Shown here piece by piece: positions 33,101 to 45,270 of a DNA stretch of 64,000 bases. The stretch spans positions 366,235,249 to 366,299,248 of the forward strand of contig OW386285.2 in NCBI GenBank assembly GCA_936432065.2, given 5' to 3'. The notes beneath the pieces are model-generated. The model saw only the letters and a list, made by a program, of their open reading frames with translations, ran no database searches and was not told the origin of the DNA. The DNA is from Rutpela maculata. Lineage: Eukaryota; Arthropoda; Insecta; Coleoptera; Cerambycidae. The position numbers and the translations under genes are program-made. Every line of letters starts with the position of its first letter. The stretch's first letter is position 1.

Positions 33101-34430
33101 TACACTCAAAGAAATAGTATGGGTAAATTCAACAAACAAAATGGTTAACTAACAATATCGTTAATTTTGTTAAACTAAATTATATTGATGGTATTTTTAA
33201 ACAAAAGGTGATTGTTATTTTAATTAATAAAAAGTTGTCGTACAACAAAACAAACATTAATTAAAAAAATAGATGAATAAGACTATTATTTTTTTCGTCT
33301 GACTATTATTTTCTTGAATTCTGTCAAATTAAACTAGATAATAGTATATTTTATTTTTAACTATTGTCGAATTGTAATTGTAAACCCAGTAGCAGTTTGC
33401 TCTACTATTATAGTTGACAGATAAACCAATATTATTGTAGAGTTAACCCGCAGTTCTGTTTACATAAACATAACATCGTTCTGCCATCCACTTTGATGAA
33501 TTAAGACGATCAGCGCTTTTGTTTGCAAATAGTATGGGTTAAATCAATCAAAAAAATAGTATATATTGTTCATTTTGTTAAATTCAAGTATATTTAATAG
33601 TATTTTTAAACAAAAGGTGATTGCCACACAACAAAATAAACATATACTTAAAAATAGGTGCAGAAGACTATAATTTATTCATCTTCAATAATTTGTTGAA
33701 TTTTGTCAAATGAAACTAGATAAATAGTAGACTTTATTAAGTATTATCGAATTGTAATTCTAACCCAGTATTAGTTCGCTGTATTATTGTACTTTGTAGA
33801 CAAACCAATATTTTGTTTTCTAGAAGTTCTAAAAGGGAATTACCATAAAATTTGCTTGCTTACCACGTAGTCTATTACAGAAATTATTCCTAGATGACGC
33901 CACATACAAATCACTGACAATAATCAATCATGCATTATCTTATACTCTTATGAATTTATAGAAAATTAATAATTTTTTTATTATTATTATTATTATTTTT
34001 TTTTTATTAGCCTATAGTATGATTGCAATGTTCAACTTCTCTCAGGGATCATCGATATATTTGGATGGATCTTATAAACGATCTCTAATCTTTGGTTTGG
34101 GTCGTCTGATGTCTCAATACTGAGATTTTGGCCAACCAAAAAAAACTTCATCATACAATAAAGAGTAGATTAACCTAAAAATTAGTTGGTGAACAAAAAA
34201 CAAAGTCGTTGGACTATTTAATTGTAGACCAAACTGAAAATGGTTAGTGAACATAAAAAAATGTCATTATACTATTTAATTTGTTGTTCTACAAGAAGAT
34301 ATGAACTACTATTTGTTTACGAAGTTGTTGTATGACTATTCTTTTCTGACTGATTTAACTATGAATCTAGATAGGCGCGCTTTCATATGCTCTTTTTGGT
34401 TGAATTCACCTATCATTTTCTTTGAGTGTA
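33101..34430. mobile_element. 1.33-kb TIR element with internal direct repeats
   Basis: TACACTCAAAGAAA at 33101 is mirrored by TTTCTTTGAGTGTA ending at 34430, with GAATTCAAC-like similarity further in. Inside, an approximately 415-bp unit (from ATAGTATGGGTAAATTCAAC at 33116) is repeated in diverged form from 33530 (ATAGTATGGGTTAAATCAAT); shared blocks include TATTTTTAAACAAAAGGTGA and AGACAAACCAATATT. Segment 33846-34080 is the inverted partner of 11280-11480. No transposase was seen. Confidence 0.7.
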
Positions 34431-35339
34431 TATACATATACAGATATTACGAACGAACATAATTGCTTAGTTTTAACAAAAAATACAAATAAATTCTTAA
34501 AATTATTTGTGGCTTAATTTTTGTGTTAATCCGAATTGTATCAGTTTCTTTGCGTCACAGGAACTATAAAATTCAATTCTGATTCATGTTAGCTTATCAA
34601 CATTTCTTGCAAATGCTATCAATTAGGATGCTACGTAATATGCAACATTATCTTTAAAATGTTTCGCTTGTTTCATAAAATTAGTTGTATATTACAATCT
34701 TATTGAGTGCGAAAGTGATAACTGATAATCATTTCAGGGGCAGACTTGATTTACTTTATTAATACCTAGTAAAATATATTAAATTTCAGTTAATTCATTA
34801 AATAGTTGTTCTATATATATCCAAGAAACAACAGAGTCTGTTCAATGTATGTTAATCACTGATTTCAAATTTTATACAGAGTGTCAATGAATCGATTATA
34901 CAAACTTCGGATGTCGTTCCTGACAATATTTTTTTGCAAAAATTCTATATGAATGCGTGTCCCAAAATCACCCCCTGGGTGTTATGTCTTTTTAAGTGGG
35001 GTATCTAAAATTAACTTTATGATTATTATCCGGAATGCTCTATCATAATGCAATAAAATTTGGTAATTGGATGTATGTAAGTGAGACTCATCATATGATG
35101 TACTAGTCAACCATCCTAGGAAGGCAAAATTATAAAAATTGAGATAAGCGCTTACACTATACTTTTCTACTGCTCAATCCAACTTCCAAGGAAACCCAGT
35201 AAACAATATTAAATTATATTAGTAGTCGGTAATAATGTATTACATATATTATACAAGTTACGTTTTATTGTCATGAAAATCAAATAAGGTATCAAGTTAC
35301 AAAATTAATTGTCTAATATTAAAAGCAGCCCCCCCCCCC

Positions 35340-35700
35340 CCCGTCTTCTGGAACTTCATCTATTCCCAATAGGTCTCCTTCCAGTTCGTTAAAATCCAGT
35401 TTCTAATCGCTTTCACTAGCACTAATATCAGTATTAGTGTCACTGTCAGAGTTTAAATTCATAATTAATTCATCAGCAACAATGTCCACCATTGGCTCGT
35501 TTTCAATAAATTCCTGTTCGAATCTTTTAGTCTATTCACATCGGTATCTCCACTGTTGAACAGTAAACTACTCAAAAAATTCGTCACAGTACTTGGTAAC
35601 ATTTTCAAAGCTAAAAGTAATATTTTTTGTAGCAACATAATTTTTCATGGCCGCCCACACCAACTCAATGGGGTTCAGATCTGGGTGGTATAATAGTTGC
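35340..35700 (-). pseudogene. Tc1/mariner-type (DDE) transposase, C-terminal relic
   Basis: On the minus strand from about 35697, the frame reads LLYHPDLNPIELVWAAMKNY, then VATKNITFSFENVTKYCDEF. After a stop it continues FTVQQWRYRCE, and after another stop KRFEQEFIENEPMVDIVADE, then a Ser/Asp-rich tail. HPDLNPIELVW is the hallmark segment of Tc1/mariner DDE transposases and carries the third catalytic acidic residue. At least three stops interrupt it, and the earlier catalytic Asp region is not recognisable upstream. The frame ends at a poly-C tract (35328-35342). Confidence 0.85.
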
Positions 35701-36086
35701 TCCAGCTATAGATTCCAGCTTCATCAATTTTAAAATAGAACTTATAGTTTCTCGGCTTTGACCAGACAAAACCTTATGTTTACTTTGCTTTCAAACACCA
35801 TGATATTTTCGGGTCGCCAAATGTATGGAAGTAAATAGTAAATATAAATCACTTCGAATATTCGTTACCAAACATGAATCACTTTTTTTTTATTAATTAT
35901 TGCTATTTAAAACGAAATTTGTGTTTAACTAAATCATATTTATTTATCTACATCCGTTTATTTTTTAAAAGTTATTATTTTTCCTATTCACTTTACTCAA
36001 CTATTCTACAAATCAAACAATATGTTATTTTATATTAAAATGGTACGTTCAACACTTTAAAAACAAATACCTTGAAAACGGTTAAG

Positions 36087-36235
36087 GGGTCTACACACGA
36101 TCCAGCGGCAGGGACCCAGCCAAGTCGGCACGCTTTGAACTCATTCGTAAAAGTGAACTGGTCCGCTGGAATTTCAATTATCTTCAAAGCGTACCGACAA
36201 TGTCGGGTCCCTGCCGCTGGATCGTGTGTAGACCC
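36087..36235. mobile_element. 149-bp palindromic MITE
   Basis: GGGTCTACACACGATCCAGC followed by GGCAGGGACCC is exactly mirrored at the right end. Inner arms (CGGCACGCTTTGAA and GGAATTTCAATTATC-like) continue the pairing with small gaps. It is GC-rich relative to the surroundings. The enclosed 71-codon frame is a shadow of the palindrome. Confidence 0.92.
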
Positions 36236-36299
36236 TTTTAGTTGTAGAGATATTTACATAGTATACATTTTTTACGTAAAGCAGTAATACTGGTATTTT

Positions 36300-38130
36300 T
36301 ATTAAATAGAAAGAGGCATTGACGACGACTGATGATTCCTATATAATTTTTATTGTCTTAAAGGAAAATAAATGCGTTATTATTATTATTATTACTAATG
36401 CGCAAAAAGTTATGACGTTTTAAAGATCATAGGTGGCACCCTATACAAGCAAAAGCAAAACTAGGAATACTTTTGAATTCCTTGCCTCAAAAAAAAACCA
36501 ATCACCAAATTTTGTTTAAATATTTAATGTTCCAAATTTATTTTTTTGGATTAAGGTAGGTTTGGCTGAATCGCAATATTTTTACGTAAGAAACCTGCCA
36601 TTGCTCTAGTACCATTACAAATGGGACAACCTGTATATGAATATAGATTTCTAACATATGAACAAATACATATTTCGTGAAATAAATTTATTAAATATTT
36701 AGTGGGTTTTTCTTATAAGAACCTAATTACTTCGTCAATTGACAAAGAAATACCTATTCTCTTCTTTCTTGGATACTCGGTATTTACACTAATATTTGAA
36801 TAAGCATTTAAGAGTTTTAAGCGAAATAATTATTGTGAAATCTAATTTTTTTCTATAATCGCTAAATAAGAAACATTTTCCTCTCCGTACTCCATCTGTA
36901 TTTTATTTTTAGGATTTCCCGCCTTTCTACGACACTGCATTTTGCATCATAAACGTGAAATCGATGATCTCTTTTACAGTTTAATGCCGTAAATGGTAAA
37001 TCCCAACACAGCCACTGCACTCCAGTAGGAAGGATATATATTCCCAGAAAATCCCATTCCTGGACCAAGTAACGCAACATGATAATAAAAGTATTAATAC
37101 TGGCCTTAAAGATTCACAAATATATATTTTTATTACTTACCTAACTACTTTTTTAAAATATATATTTGCAATTAAGAGCTGTTACATTTTATTAATTTTG
37201 ATGTAACTAAAATTGAAATTTTATTTTATTTTATATAATTATCATAATTTGGTAACTATTAATAGTTTCTTTCCCACGCCACAATGTTATCGTTTTTACA
37301 AAAATATTTTTAACACATTTTTGAGTGTAATTAATGACAACTTTAAAAATAAGAACAAATTTTTGATTAGTCATTTAAATGAACACCATAAAAAAGATGG
37401 AAATTTCTAAATCTAGTGGGTCATTAAGAAGGGTAACATTTGGGTTTTTACATTTATTTTCTAATGATTCTGATACATTCAGTTTCTTAGACATCATGCG
37501 AAATGTAAAATTCCACATTTTACAAACTAACTTTTAATTTGTTTATAATTTTTAGTAAAACTTTGATTATTTGAATTATATACTTTGTTTCCCTAATGTA
37601 AACTGGCTGTCAAACAACTGGATAATTTATTTATATTTTTCGATATATTTTTTTTGTGTTTGTTTTCTACTGACAACAATTTTTTGCAGTTTTATTTCTT
37701 TAAATAAATTTTCTTGTTTAATTAATAAGTATACGAACAATTAATGATTGGAGAAAACCGTTTATTTCTCATATTTAATTATTTTAATTTTAATATTTGT
37801 CTCATACAATTTATAAGTAAGGAAAATATACGAGGCAAGTCATAAAGAATGGAACAAAGAGTAACTGAGTAACTGGTGATTCTTTCGTTCAAAGTATCAT
37901 ATTTAACCCAAACATGCTTAAGTGTTCCTAGTTAACGAAATTCTCCAAAGAAAACAACAAAAATAGTAAAGTTTGGCGTTCAGAGAAAGACAAGTCATAG
38001 AACAAGAAAAAGTGATATCAATCAGTCACGAGGAACAAACAATTATCAAATTGTAGTATATAGGAATCTGATGCACTGACGCGTCCCAAAGCTCTCATCA
38101 TTTCGCTTTTTAAAATAATCTATGTATATT
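36300..38130. other. AT-rich stretch without recognised features
   Basis: Apart from a short ATT microsatellite near 36377-36392, no gene, RNA or paired repeat was supported. Confidence 0.35.
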
Positions 38131-38200
38131 CTACATTGAAGATTTGTTATATTGTTCTTCGTTCGCTTCCTTCGCCTTCCTTTATATTTTTGCATTTCTC

Positions 38201-39600
38201 TATTTATTTATTTATTTATTTACGTATAAATACATTTACATATGATGATACTAATCCTAAAAACTTAACAACAACTAAAAGAGAAGGCGAAATACAAAGA
38301 TCAGATCAAAAACTAAACAACAATAACAATAAACAATTACTGCAGAATACTCGTTGTGTCTGGTTTTTAAAACCATCTAGAGATTTAGTAAATAAGTCAA
38401 GTTCAGTACAGTATTTATTGACGGTTGAGCTTATTCTCTTCACCAAAATGAACATTATGTAAGTTGTTCGACAATAAGGTACTGACAGAACTGTTATATT
38501 TCTAGTGTTAAAAGATGGTACACTAAAACGCAGGAGAACTGATGTAGTTATTGATAACTTTCAAGGCGAAACAAACATCGTAATATTTGCGCCTGCTCTA
38601 TAAGGAAGTAATTCCCAAATATGATTTTGCTTCCTCACAGGTTATGAATGTACCCATCGTACTCAGTTTATAGCACATAAATCGGACAAATTTCTTTTAT
38701 ACAGATTCAAGTTTGTTGATATATATGTTGTAGTACGGTGACCAAACAATGTTGCAATATTCCATAATAGATCTAACTAGAGAAATATATAAAATAGTTG
38801 TTCGAGGATCAATTCTGAGCCATTCTGAGCCATTCTCTTAAGAAACCCTAACATTTTATTTGCCTTCCCGATTATTTGTTCGAAATGCTCAGGAAAAGAA
38901 AGTTTAGAGCCAAATATAACGCCTAAGTCTTTCACAGTGGTTACGTTATGCAAGCTTACGTTACTAATACTGTAGTCAGGACTTATGGGCAACAACCTGC
39001 GACTAAATGTCATGGAATAGCATTTGAGAGAAGCATGTTGTTGTCTTCACACCATGAATAAATTGAATCAAGATTTTTTTAAATCTGGGCACAGTCATTC
39101 GGAGAATAAATATCACTAAATATTTTCAGGTCGTCCGCAAACAGTAAAAATTCATAGTCAATATTTTTAGCAATATCATTGATGAATGAATTAAACAATA
39201 AGAAACCAATGTGGGAGCCCTGGGGCACACCAGAAAATGTCTCTGAAGTATATCTGTCAACAAGAACCTGCTGGGTTCTCTCAGGAAAATACGACTGAAT
39301 CCAAGATAATAAAGGATAATCGACTCCGATTTTATGAAGTTTCTTTATAAGGAGAGAGCGGTTTACCTTATCGAAGTCTGTATATACTACATCCATGTCA
39401 GCGCCTCTTATCAGAGATTTGACAATGAAGTTGGTATGGATATATAAATTGGAGTCCACAGAGGAGCCTTGGAGGAATCCATGCTGCTCTGGAATGATGA
39501 TATTACTTGAGGAAACACACACATTTTTTTCAACTAACTTAAATAATTTCGGAATTGCAGATAGTTTGCAAGTCTATAACACAGCTCCACAAAATAAAAA
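38201..39600 (-). pseudogene. LINE reverse transcriptase with 3' end (Jockey/CR1-like)
   Basis: From about 39590, the minus strand reads AIPKLFKLVEKN, then IIIPEQHGFLQGSSVDSNLY, then DVVYTDFDKVNRSLLIKKLH, then TFSGVPQGSHIGFLLFNSFI, then YEFLLFADDLKIFSDIYSPN. The catalytic FADD is intact. After several stops, VTTVKDLGVIFGSKLSFPEH and ANKMLGFLKRMA follow, then SLVRSIMEYCNIVWSPYYN and HNxYxN-type C-terminal sequence down to about 38450. Here the DLSKAFD motif reads TDFDKVN. A TAAATAAATAAATAAATAAA tail (38201-38222) marks the 3' end. The 5' end is truncated near 39600 next to an ACACAGCTCCACAAAA end. Confidence 0.9.
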
Positions 39601-39911
39601 ATTCCTGGAACTCCATTAGGTGACCCTTCCCAACCAGCAAAATTTAAATGTTATACAACTATTTTGTTTTATTGCAATTTTATAAATGTAATAAAATAGC
39701 AATAAAACAAAATTGTTGTAGAAATGACAATTATAAAACAAATTTTTTGTTGGGTTTTGTATTTCGACGTGCTGAACACGAATCAGGTATCCGTTTGGCT
39801 CCCTCACCCACCATTTTTTTGCAAATCGCGAAAATAACTTAAATAATATTATATAAAAAAAATATTTTTAAGAAAAAGCTTTTATTTGAAAAAACTACTA
39901 AAAAGTAAAAA

Positions 39912-40048
39912 TTTTTTTTTAAATTCATACACCTGGAAACCAAAAGCTTTAGGGGCGGTCAATTGAGCAAAGTAACTATGCAATAGCGCTATATGACCGT
40001 CCCCAAAGCTTTTGGTTTCCAGGTGTATGAATTTAAATTTTTTTTTTA
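39912..40048. repeat. 137-bp palindrome
   Basis: AAATTCATACACCTGGAAAC, then CAAAAGCTTTAGGGGCGGTC is mirrored after a loop of about 30 bases by TGACCGTCCCCAAAGCTTTT, then GGTTTCCAGGTGTATGAATTT. Pairing is nearly perfect. Confidence 0.92.
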
Positions 40049-40737
40049 ATTACTTCCACATCCAGTGGAAGTAAGTATATTAACGACAAAAAAATTTTTA
40101 AAAATTTGTATTGTTCAAATAAGCTTAGAATATCATAAAACGTCGAGATTTCAAGTTTGAGCGAAAAACAAATTTCTGTCTGTCGGTTTGTAACTTTTTT
40201 TGTGCGCACGTTTACTCTGGAACCGTTTGAGATATTGACTTGAAATTTGGTACACATATGTACTTTAACGAGGTCTAGAACTAGATTATATTTTCATCTT
40301 GTTCCGTCGAAGGGTTGGGGGGTAAATTGGGGTAAATTTGGAGTAAATAGGTAAATCAAGCAGGTAAGGGTTCATAAAATTGATATTTAGTATAGACAAG
40401 AGAAGCTAAGGTCTCAAAAAAAATTTTGGCATTAGCCACCCCCATTACAACCCCTACCCCATTATTAAAGGGGATGAAAAAAAATGTGATTTAGTGTGTG
40501 TACAAGAACCAGAAACCTCAAAATATTTTTTTACTTTATCCACCCCCCACTCCTATCCCCTGTCACCACTACCGATGTGGGGAATCGTTTTATGGGTTTT
40601 TGGGGTAGAGGATTTCAAATATTATATTATTAAAGTTCCATAAACAATTATTTTCAGATACAAAATTTATTCGTTGTGTGATTTGGATAGAAAATCCGGA
40701 TGTGGAAGTAGTGATTCCTTGGGCAGCGGTTTTTTTA
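40045..40737 (+). repeat. Dispersed repeat family A, copy 2
   Basis: It aligns with 16150-16866 along its whole length: ATTACTTCCACATCCAGTGG, ACGTCGAGATTTCAAGTTTG, TTGGTACACATATGTACTTT, GTTCCGTCGAAGGGTTGG, the CCACCCCC tract and GGATGTGGAAGTAGTG-ATTCCTTGGGCAGCGG. It lies inside the inverted repeat 39846-40795. Confidence 0.9.
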
Positions 40738-41039
40738 GTAGTTTTTTCAAATAAAAGCTTTTTCTTAAAAATATATTTTTATATAATTTTATTTTTTACT
40801 TTTTAGTCTACTTATTTTACAGACAAACGGACAGACAAAACCCTTTTATTTGCCACCGGAATCCACCCCTTCCCTCTCCCGTCTTCTCGCCCCTCTAACA
40901 CTACTTCCCACTTCTTCCTCTTCCTACTATTTTGCTCCATCTTAATTATTCGTCAAATAGTATTTCCCACAGTCGCTCCTTAATTAATTGTTTCATTTTC
41001 CACTGAAAGAATAGCAGGTTTATTCCTTAATAGTTGTGT

Positions 41040-41435
41040 TAACTACTTGCCAAATATCATTGTCTTCCATCATATTCTTTTTCATTCATTATTTCTTCAA
41101 GGGTGTTCACCCTGTATATTTTCATTAACAGTATTCCAGGTTTCTTCCTTGACAATCGTGTTAACTACACCCTGCATATTTTTCACTAAAACTATATCCC
41201 AGTTCTTCGCTGGCAATAATGTCAAATCTACCTACCAAACTTTATTTTTCTCCGTCAAGCGGTTTTGTAGATATAGCTCTAACAGATAGACACCAGACAG
41301 ACAGACTAACGGAACTGAATGACTTTAATTTTCGTAATCTTCGTAGTCTGAAACGTGAAATATCGACGAATTCTCGGAAGGCAATTTCTCACGATTACAG
41401 TACTTCCCTTCGGTGAGCCGAGGAAATAATAAAAA
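41040..41435 (+). repeat. CCCTGTATATTTT tandem units plus end module, copy 1
   Basis: Units containing CACCCTGTATATTTTCATTA and TGACAATCGTGTTAACTACA precede an end module: GGTTTTGTAGATATAGCTCT, then a CAGACAGACAGAC run, GTAATCTTCGTAGTCTGAAA and CAGTACTTCCCTTCGGTGAG. The same end module occurs inverted at 43670-43870 and in direct orientation at 45940-46130. Confidence 0.8.
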
Positions 41436-42339
41436 AAAAACACTTTAACACAATGTATGTTGTTAACCAGGGACATTTTACTGAAGGATGTTTGGTCAAA
41501 TCTTCGTATTTTGAACCAGACTCCCCAGTTACTGTATGTTCCTTCCTTTATGGCCCACTCTGTATATTATGTTTATCTATTTATGCACTTTAGTTCTTTC
41601 CTAATTGTAATAAATGACAAATATAATTAATTATTCATTCCCAGTATCTGAAAATAAAAAACTAGTTATTAAACAGCAGTTCTGAGTAAAAATATATATA
41701 TTTTTTGCCGCTACCGGTTTTTGTTTTCTTCTTGAATATCTCACGACAATCACTAGATGTTATCTCCCTAAACTACCCCAATACTACGCCTCTACAAATA
41801 ATTAATTATTTTTAAATTATAAGATTATAAGAAAACAATATGCAAATATCTTTCGAAATTAAATTCTTCTCCAAATTAAAACTGTATAGGGTTTTCCGAA
41901 AAAAAGCTTTTGAAACGGTATTAATCGATATCGTGGCTCCTGTACAACAGGTTCTTTTCTGGTAAACCCGCACCTATAGCACATTTTAAGTTCAGTATCG
42001 TAATTTAACTTTTTATATTCTTTCGTAGTGGTACTTGTGAATGTCATTCAGTTTCATTTGCTGGAATTCAAAGCAGAGTAAATGAACCCAGCCGTGAAAG
42101 AGATGACAATATTTTTTTAATACACCAGTTAATTCGATTTCGTCAATTTCCTTGCAACCGAGACTATTCTGCCATATATCAACAAATCTGCTCAAAATAA
42201 TCAATTTTACTGACATCAGTGGAATTTCAAACAGCGTCCAGGACAGACTATTTTATTGACGTCAATTCATAGGGCGGACTGCCCAGTCCAATAAATCTAT
42301 CGATAGCCTGATGTACATATACTCTATTTGGTAAAAATG

Positions 42340-42650
42340 GAGTACTAAATCACTTAGGCAAGGACCGGCACTGGGCGTACTAATTTTCTCTTAACACTCA
42401 GAGCAGACCTGTCCTAAGTAGTGTGCTTAGTGCTGGTCTAACAACTCTAAGCACTTTTGTGCTCGAGTGCATTGGGCTTAAGAGTACATTTTAAAATTGG
42501 TGCTTAATGCTTAGTAATCCCCAAAGTGTTCAAGAATGGTTGAAAAGGCTTGCAATCACTTTGGAATCCGCGAGTATTCCAAAAAACTTGAAAGCTCTTT
42601 GGTTTGCAAGCACTTTAAAAGTGTCGCGAGCAAGGCATCATTTTTAATGA
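42340..42650. repeat. Short-motif repeat cluster (AAGCACTT / GCTTAG)
   Basis: CACTTAGGCAAGGACC, GTGCTTAGTGCTGGTC, TCTAAGCACTTTTGTGCTCG, GTGCTTAATGCTTAGTAATC and TTGCAAGCACTTTAAAAGTG recur within 300 bp, in both orientations. It may be a MITE interior, but no terminal repeat pair was resolved. Confidence 0.4.
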
Positions 42651-42944
42651 AATTTGTGTCTAGACATGAGTATGCATTTGAACTCACACCCAATTTAAAA
42701 AATATATATTAGAAAGAGATTGTTTTGAAAAAAGTTGATGTTATGACAAAAAAATTGTAAAGGTATTTACAAAAAACTTCCCTCTCTGTTTGACAGCCTT
42801 TATTTTTTAATTACATTTTCTGCTGGAACAGCCTGTATATTTTTTTATTAGAATTATGTCAAATTTTTTCTGGCAACAGTGAAAACTACATTTCAAATAT
42901 AATTTTATTCTATCATTTCTTACTTTTAAAGTGATCACCCTGTC

Positions 42945-43325
42945 AGGCCCCCCGTATGGGGGGGATCTATTGGGTACTGAGTTTAGGGGCCCGTAGCTGG
43001 GGCCCGCCAGAGATTTTGGCAAAATTTTTTTTCAAATTTCTCTTCCCCCGCTCATCAGTTATAAAGCGCGGGGCCCGTTGGCTTTTGAGGGGCCCCGCCA
43101 GAGATTTTGGCAAACATTTTGTTTTTCAAATTTCTCCCCCCACGCTCATTAATTATTAAGCGCGGGAGCCCGCCAGAGATTTTGGGAAGAATTGCCCGTA
43201 GAGAGGGCCCGCCAGAGATTTTTGACAAACAGATTTTTTCCCGCTTATCAATTATTAGGCGCCGGGGCCGCCAGTGAATTTGGTACCGGGGCCCATGATT
43301 TGATGCGGGGGGCCTGTATATTTTC
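42945..43325. repeat. GC-rich tandem repeat, four to five units
   Basis: GGGCCCGCCAGAGATTTTGG-CAAA followed by a T-rich part, CCCCCGCTCATCA-TTATT and AAGCGCGGG recurs about every 60-95 bp. Related single blocks (CCCGCTCATCA) are at about 12075, 17690, 29480 and, inverted, 19510-19590. It is inserted within the CCCTGTATATTTT array. Confidence 0.8.
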
Positions 43326-43680
43326 AGATATTTTCAGATTTTCTCCTCGATAATTGTGTAGTCCAAATATTGTTTGCAACTGTATCTTTTTCATATTTTT
43401 CTTCCTTGACAGTTGTGTTAACTACATGCCAGATATTATCGTCCTACATTTTCCTTTTTTTTTTTTTTTTGGTGACCACCAAATTTAGTATTTTTCTTTG
43501 AGACTTGTGGTGTGAACTACATGCGAGATATTATTGCCCTCATTCACGTTTTTTCATTATTTTTGGAGTGACGAGTGTATATTTTTTATATTTTTCTTCT
43601 TCGACAGTTGTGTAAACTACATGTGAAATATTATTACCCTCCATTGCAAATTTTTATTATTTTCACTTCCCTCGCCTACC
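43320..43680. repeat. Tandem array of about 90-bp units (reverse sense)
   Basis: Four units with the order CTGTATATTTTT, CATATTTTTCTTCCTTGACA, GTTGTGTTAACTACATGC, then AGATATTATCGTCC. Each differs by 15-30 percent from its neighbours. The same unit appears inverted at 43915-44319 and 45271-45620. Confidence 0.8.
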
Positions 43681-44319
43681 GAAGGCAAGTATTGTAATCG
43701 TGAAAAAACCACCCTCCGAGATTTCTCTGGATTTTCACGTTTCAGAGTATGTAGATTACAAAAATTAAAGCCGTTTAATTGCATCATTCTGTTTATTTAT
43801 CAGTGTGGTGTTTGTCTGTTGATGCTATATCTACACAACAACTGAACGGAGAAGATTAATATTTAGTGGGTAGTTGACGCTCTGTCAACGAGGAACTGGG
43901 ATATGCTTCCGAACACAACTGCCAAGAAAGAAAAATATAAAAAATATACAGGGTGGTCATTATACAAGATAATGAAAAAAAAAACGGAGTGTAATAATAT
44001 TTCGCACGTAGATAACACAAATTGTTAAAGAAGAAAAATATGAAAAAATATACAGGGTGGTCACACTAAAAAAAATATATGACGATAAAGAAAGAAAAAT
44101 ATTAAAAATATATACAGTGGTTACCCTAAAAAAAAAAATAATGAAAAAAAATATGACCGTGGACGATAATATTTAGCATGCAGTTAAGTGTCAAAGAAGA
44201 GAAATATAAAAAATATACAGGGTGGTCACGCTAAAAAAATGGTAAAAAAATGTGGTGGAGAACGACAACGTTTTGCATGCAGTTAACATAACTGTCAAGG
44301 AAAAGCATAAAAAAATATA

Positions 44320-45270
44320 CAGTGTGTCCTACTTTTCACGGTAACACCTTTGTAGCTCAGTTATTAGTCACCCAATTTTAACCAAGTTCGGATGGGTATC
44401 AAAGACCTTTATTATACCTTTTTTAAGTAGAAGAAAACTTATTTCAGTCATTGGCGTGCATTTTTATTATGAAAAAAGGTTCGATTATTCGAGAAATTAT
44501 ATTAGGCATTTTTTTGTTGAAAAACTAATGCAATATTATTTATCAACATGCTGTAGAACTGCTATATCCAGAATTTAAACATCATTTTGATTTTTGGTTT
44601 TTGAATTACGGCCCACTTAAAATTACCTATTTTAAACATTAAATAATCAATAAATTGGTAACGAAATATTTTTCGAAAAAAGTCATTCTTCATTTTCTCT
44701 TTAAATTCACTATCATCGAAACTTTCAAATTTCGAAAGCCAAGAATTTTCATTGAAAAATTTTGGGTCATCAGACCTGTAAATTATTCGGGCATTAAGGA
44801 TTACCGAATTTGAAAGTATCGATGGGGTGGTAGAAAAAACGAATTTAAAGAGAAAATAAAGAATGACATTTTTTCGAAAAAAATTTCGTTACCAATTTAT
44901 TGATTATTTAATGTTTAAAATAGGTCATTTTAAGTGGGCCGTAATTCAAAAACCAAAAACCAAAAACCAAAAACCAAAAACCAAAAACCAAAAACCAAAA
45001 ACCAAAAACCAAAAACCAAAAACCAAAATGTTGCTAAATTGTGGATATAGCGGTTCTACAGCATGCTGATCAATAATATTGCATTAGTTTTTCAACAAAA
45101 AAATCCCCAATATAATTTCTCGAAAAATCGACCATAATAAAAATGACTGACATAAGTTTTGTTTTACTTAAGAAAAGTATAATAAATTTGATACTCATCC
45201 AAACTTTGTTAAAATTGGGTGACTAATAACTCAGCTACAAAGGTGTTACCGTGAAAAGTGGGACACCCTG
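44320..45270. mobile_element. 951-bp foldback element, family D copy 1, TATA flanks
   Basis: The ends CAGTGTGTCCTACTTTTCAC and GTGAAAAGTGGGACACCCTG are inverted; the arms extend about 450 bp each, through GGTAACACCTTTGTAGCTCA and GTGCATTTTTATTATG-like blocks to a spacer near 44760-44800. TATA flanks both sides (44316-44319, 45271-45274), and the interrupted host unit (AAATATACAGGGTGG) can be read across it. The right arm contains an AAAAACC microsatellite. The second copy is at 51459-52412. Confidence 0.92.
44946..45027 (+). repeat. (AAAAACC)11 microsatellite
   Basis: About eleven 7-bp AAAAACC units lie in the right arm of the foldback. The mirrored left-arm position (about 44600) has only GATTTTTGGTTTTTG, so the array expanded after the foldback formed. 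Confidence 0.95.

Larger units (their letters stand above)
39846..40795. mobile_element. Outer inverted repeat enclosing two other repeats
   Basis: TATTTTTAAGAAAAAGCTTT, then TATTTGAAAAAACTACTAAA (about 39850-39905) is the reverse complement of 40733-40795. Between the arms lie a smaller palindrome (39912-40048) and copy 2 of dispersed family A (40045-40737). It is a nested insertion structure. Confidence 0.85.

Noticed and set aside
44946..45027. Telomere-like AAAAACC repeat
   Set aside because: Not an arthropod telomere motif, and it lies inside one foldback arm; a local microsatellite expansion.
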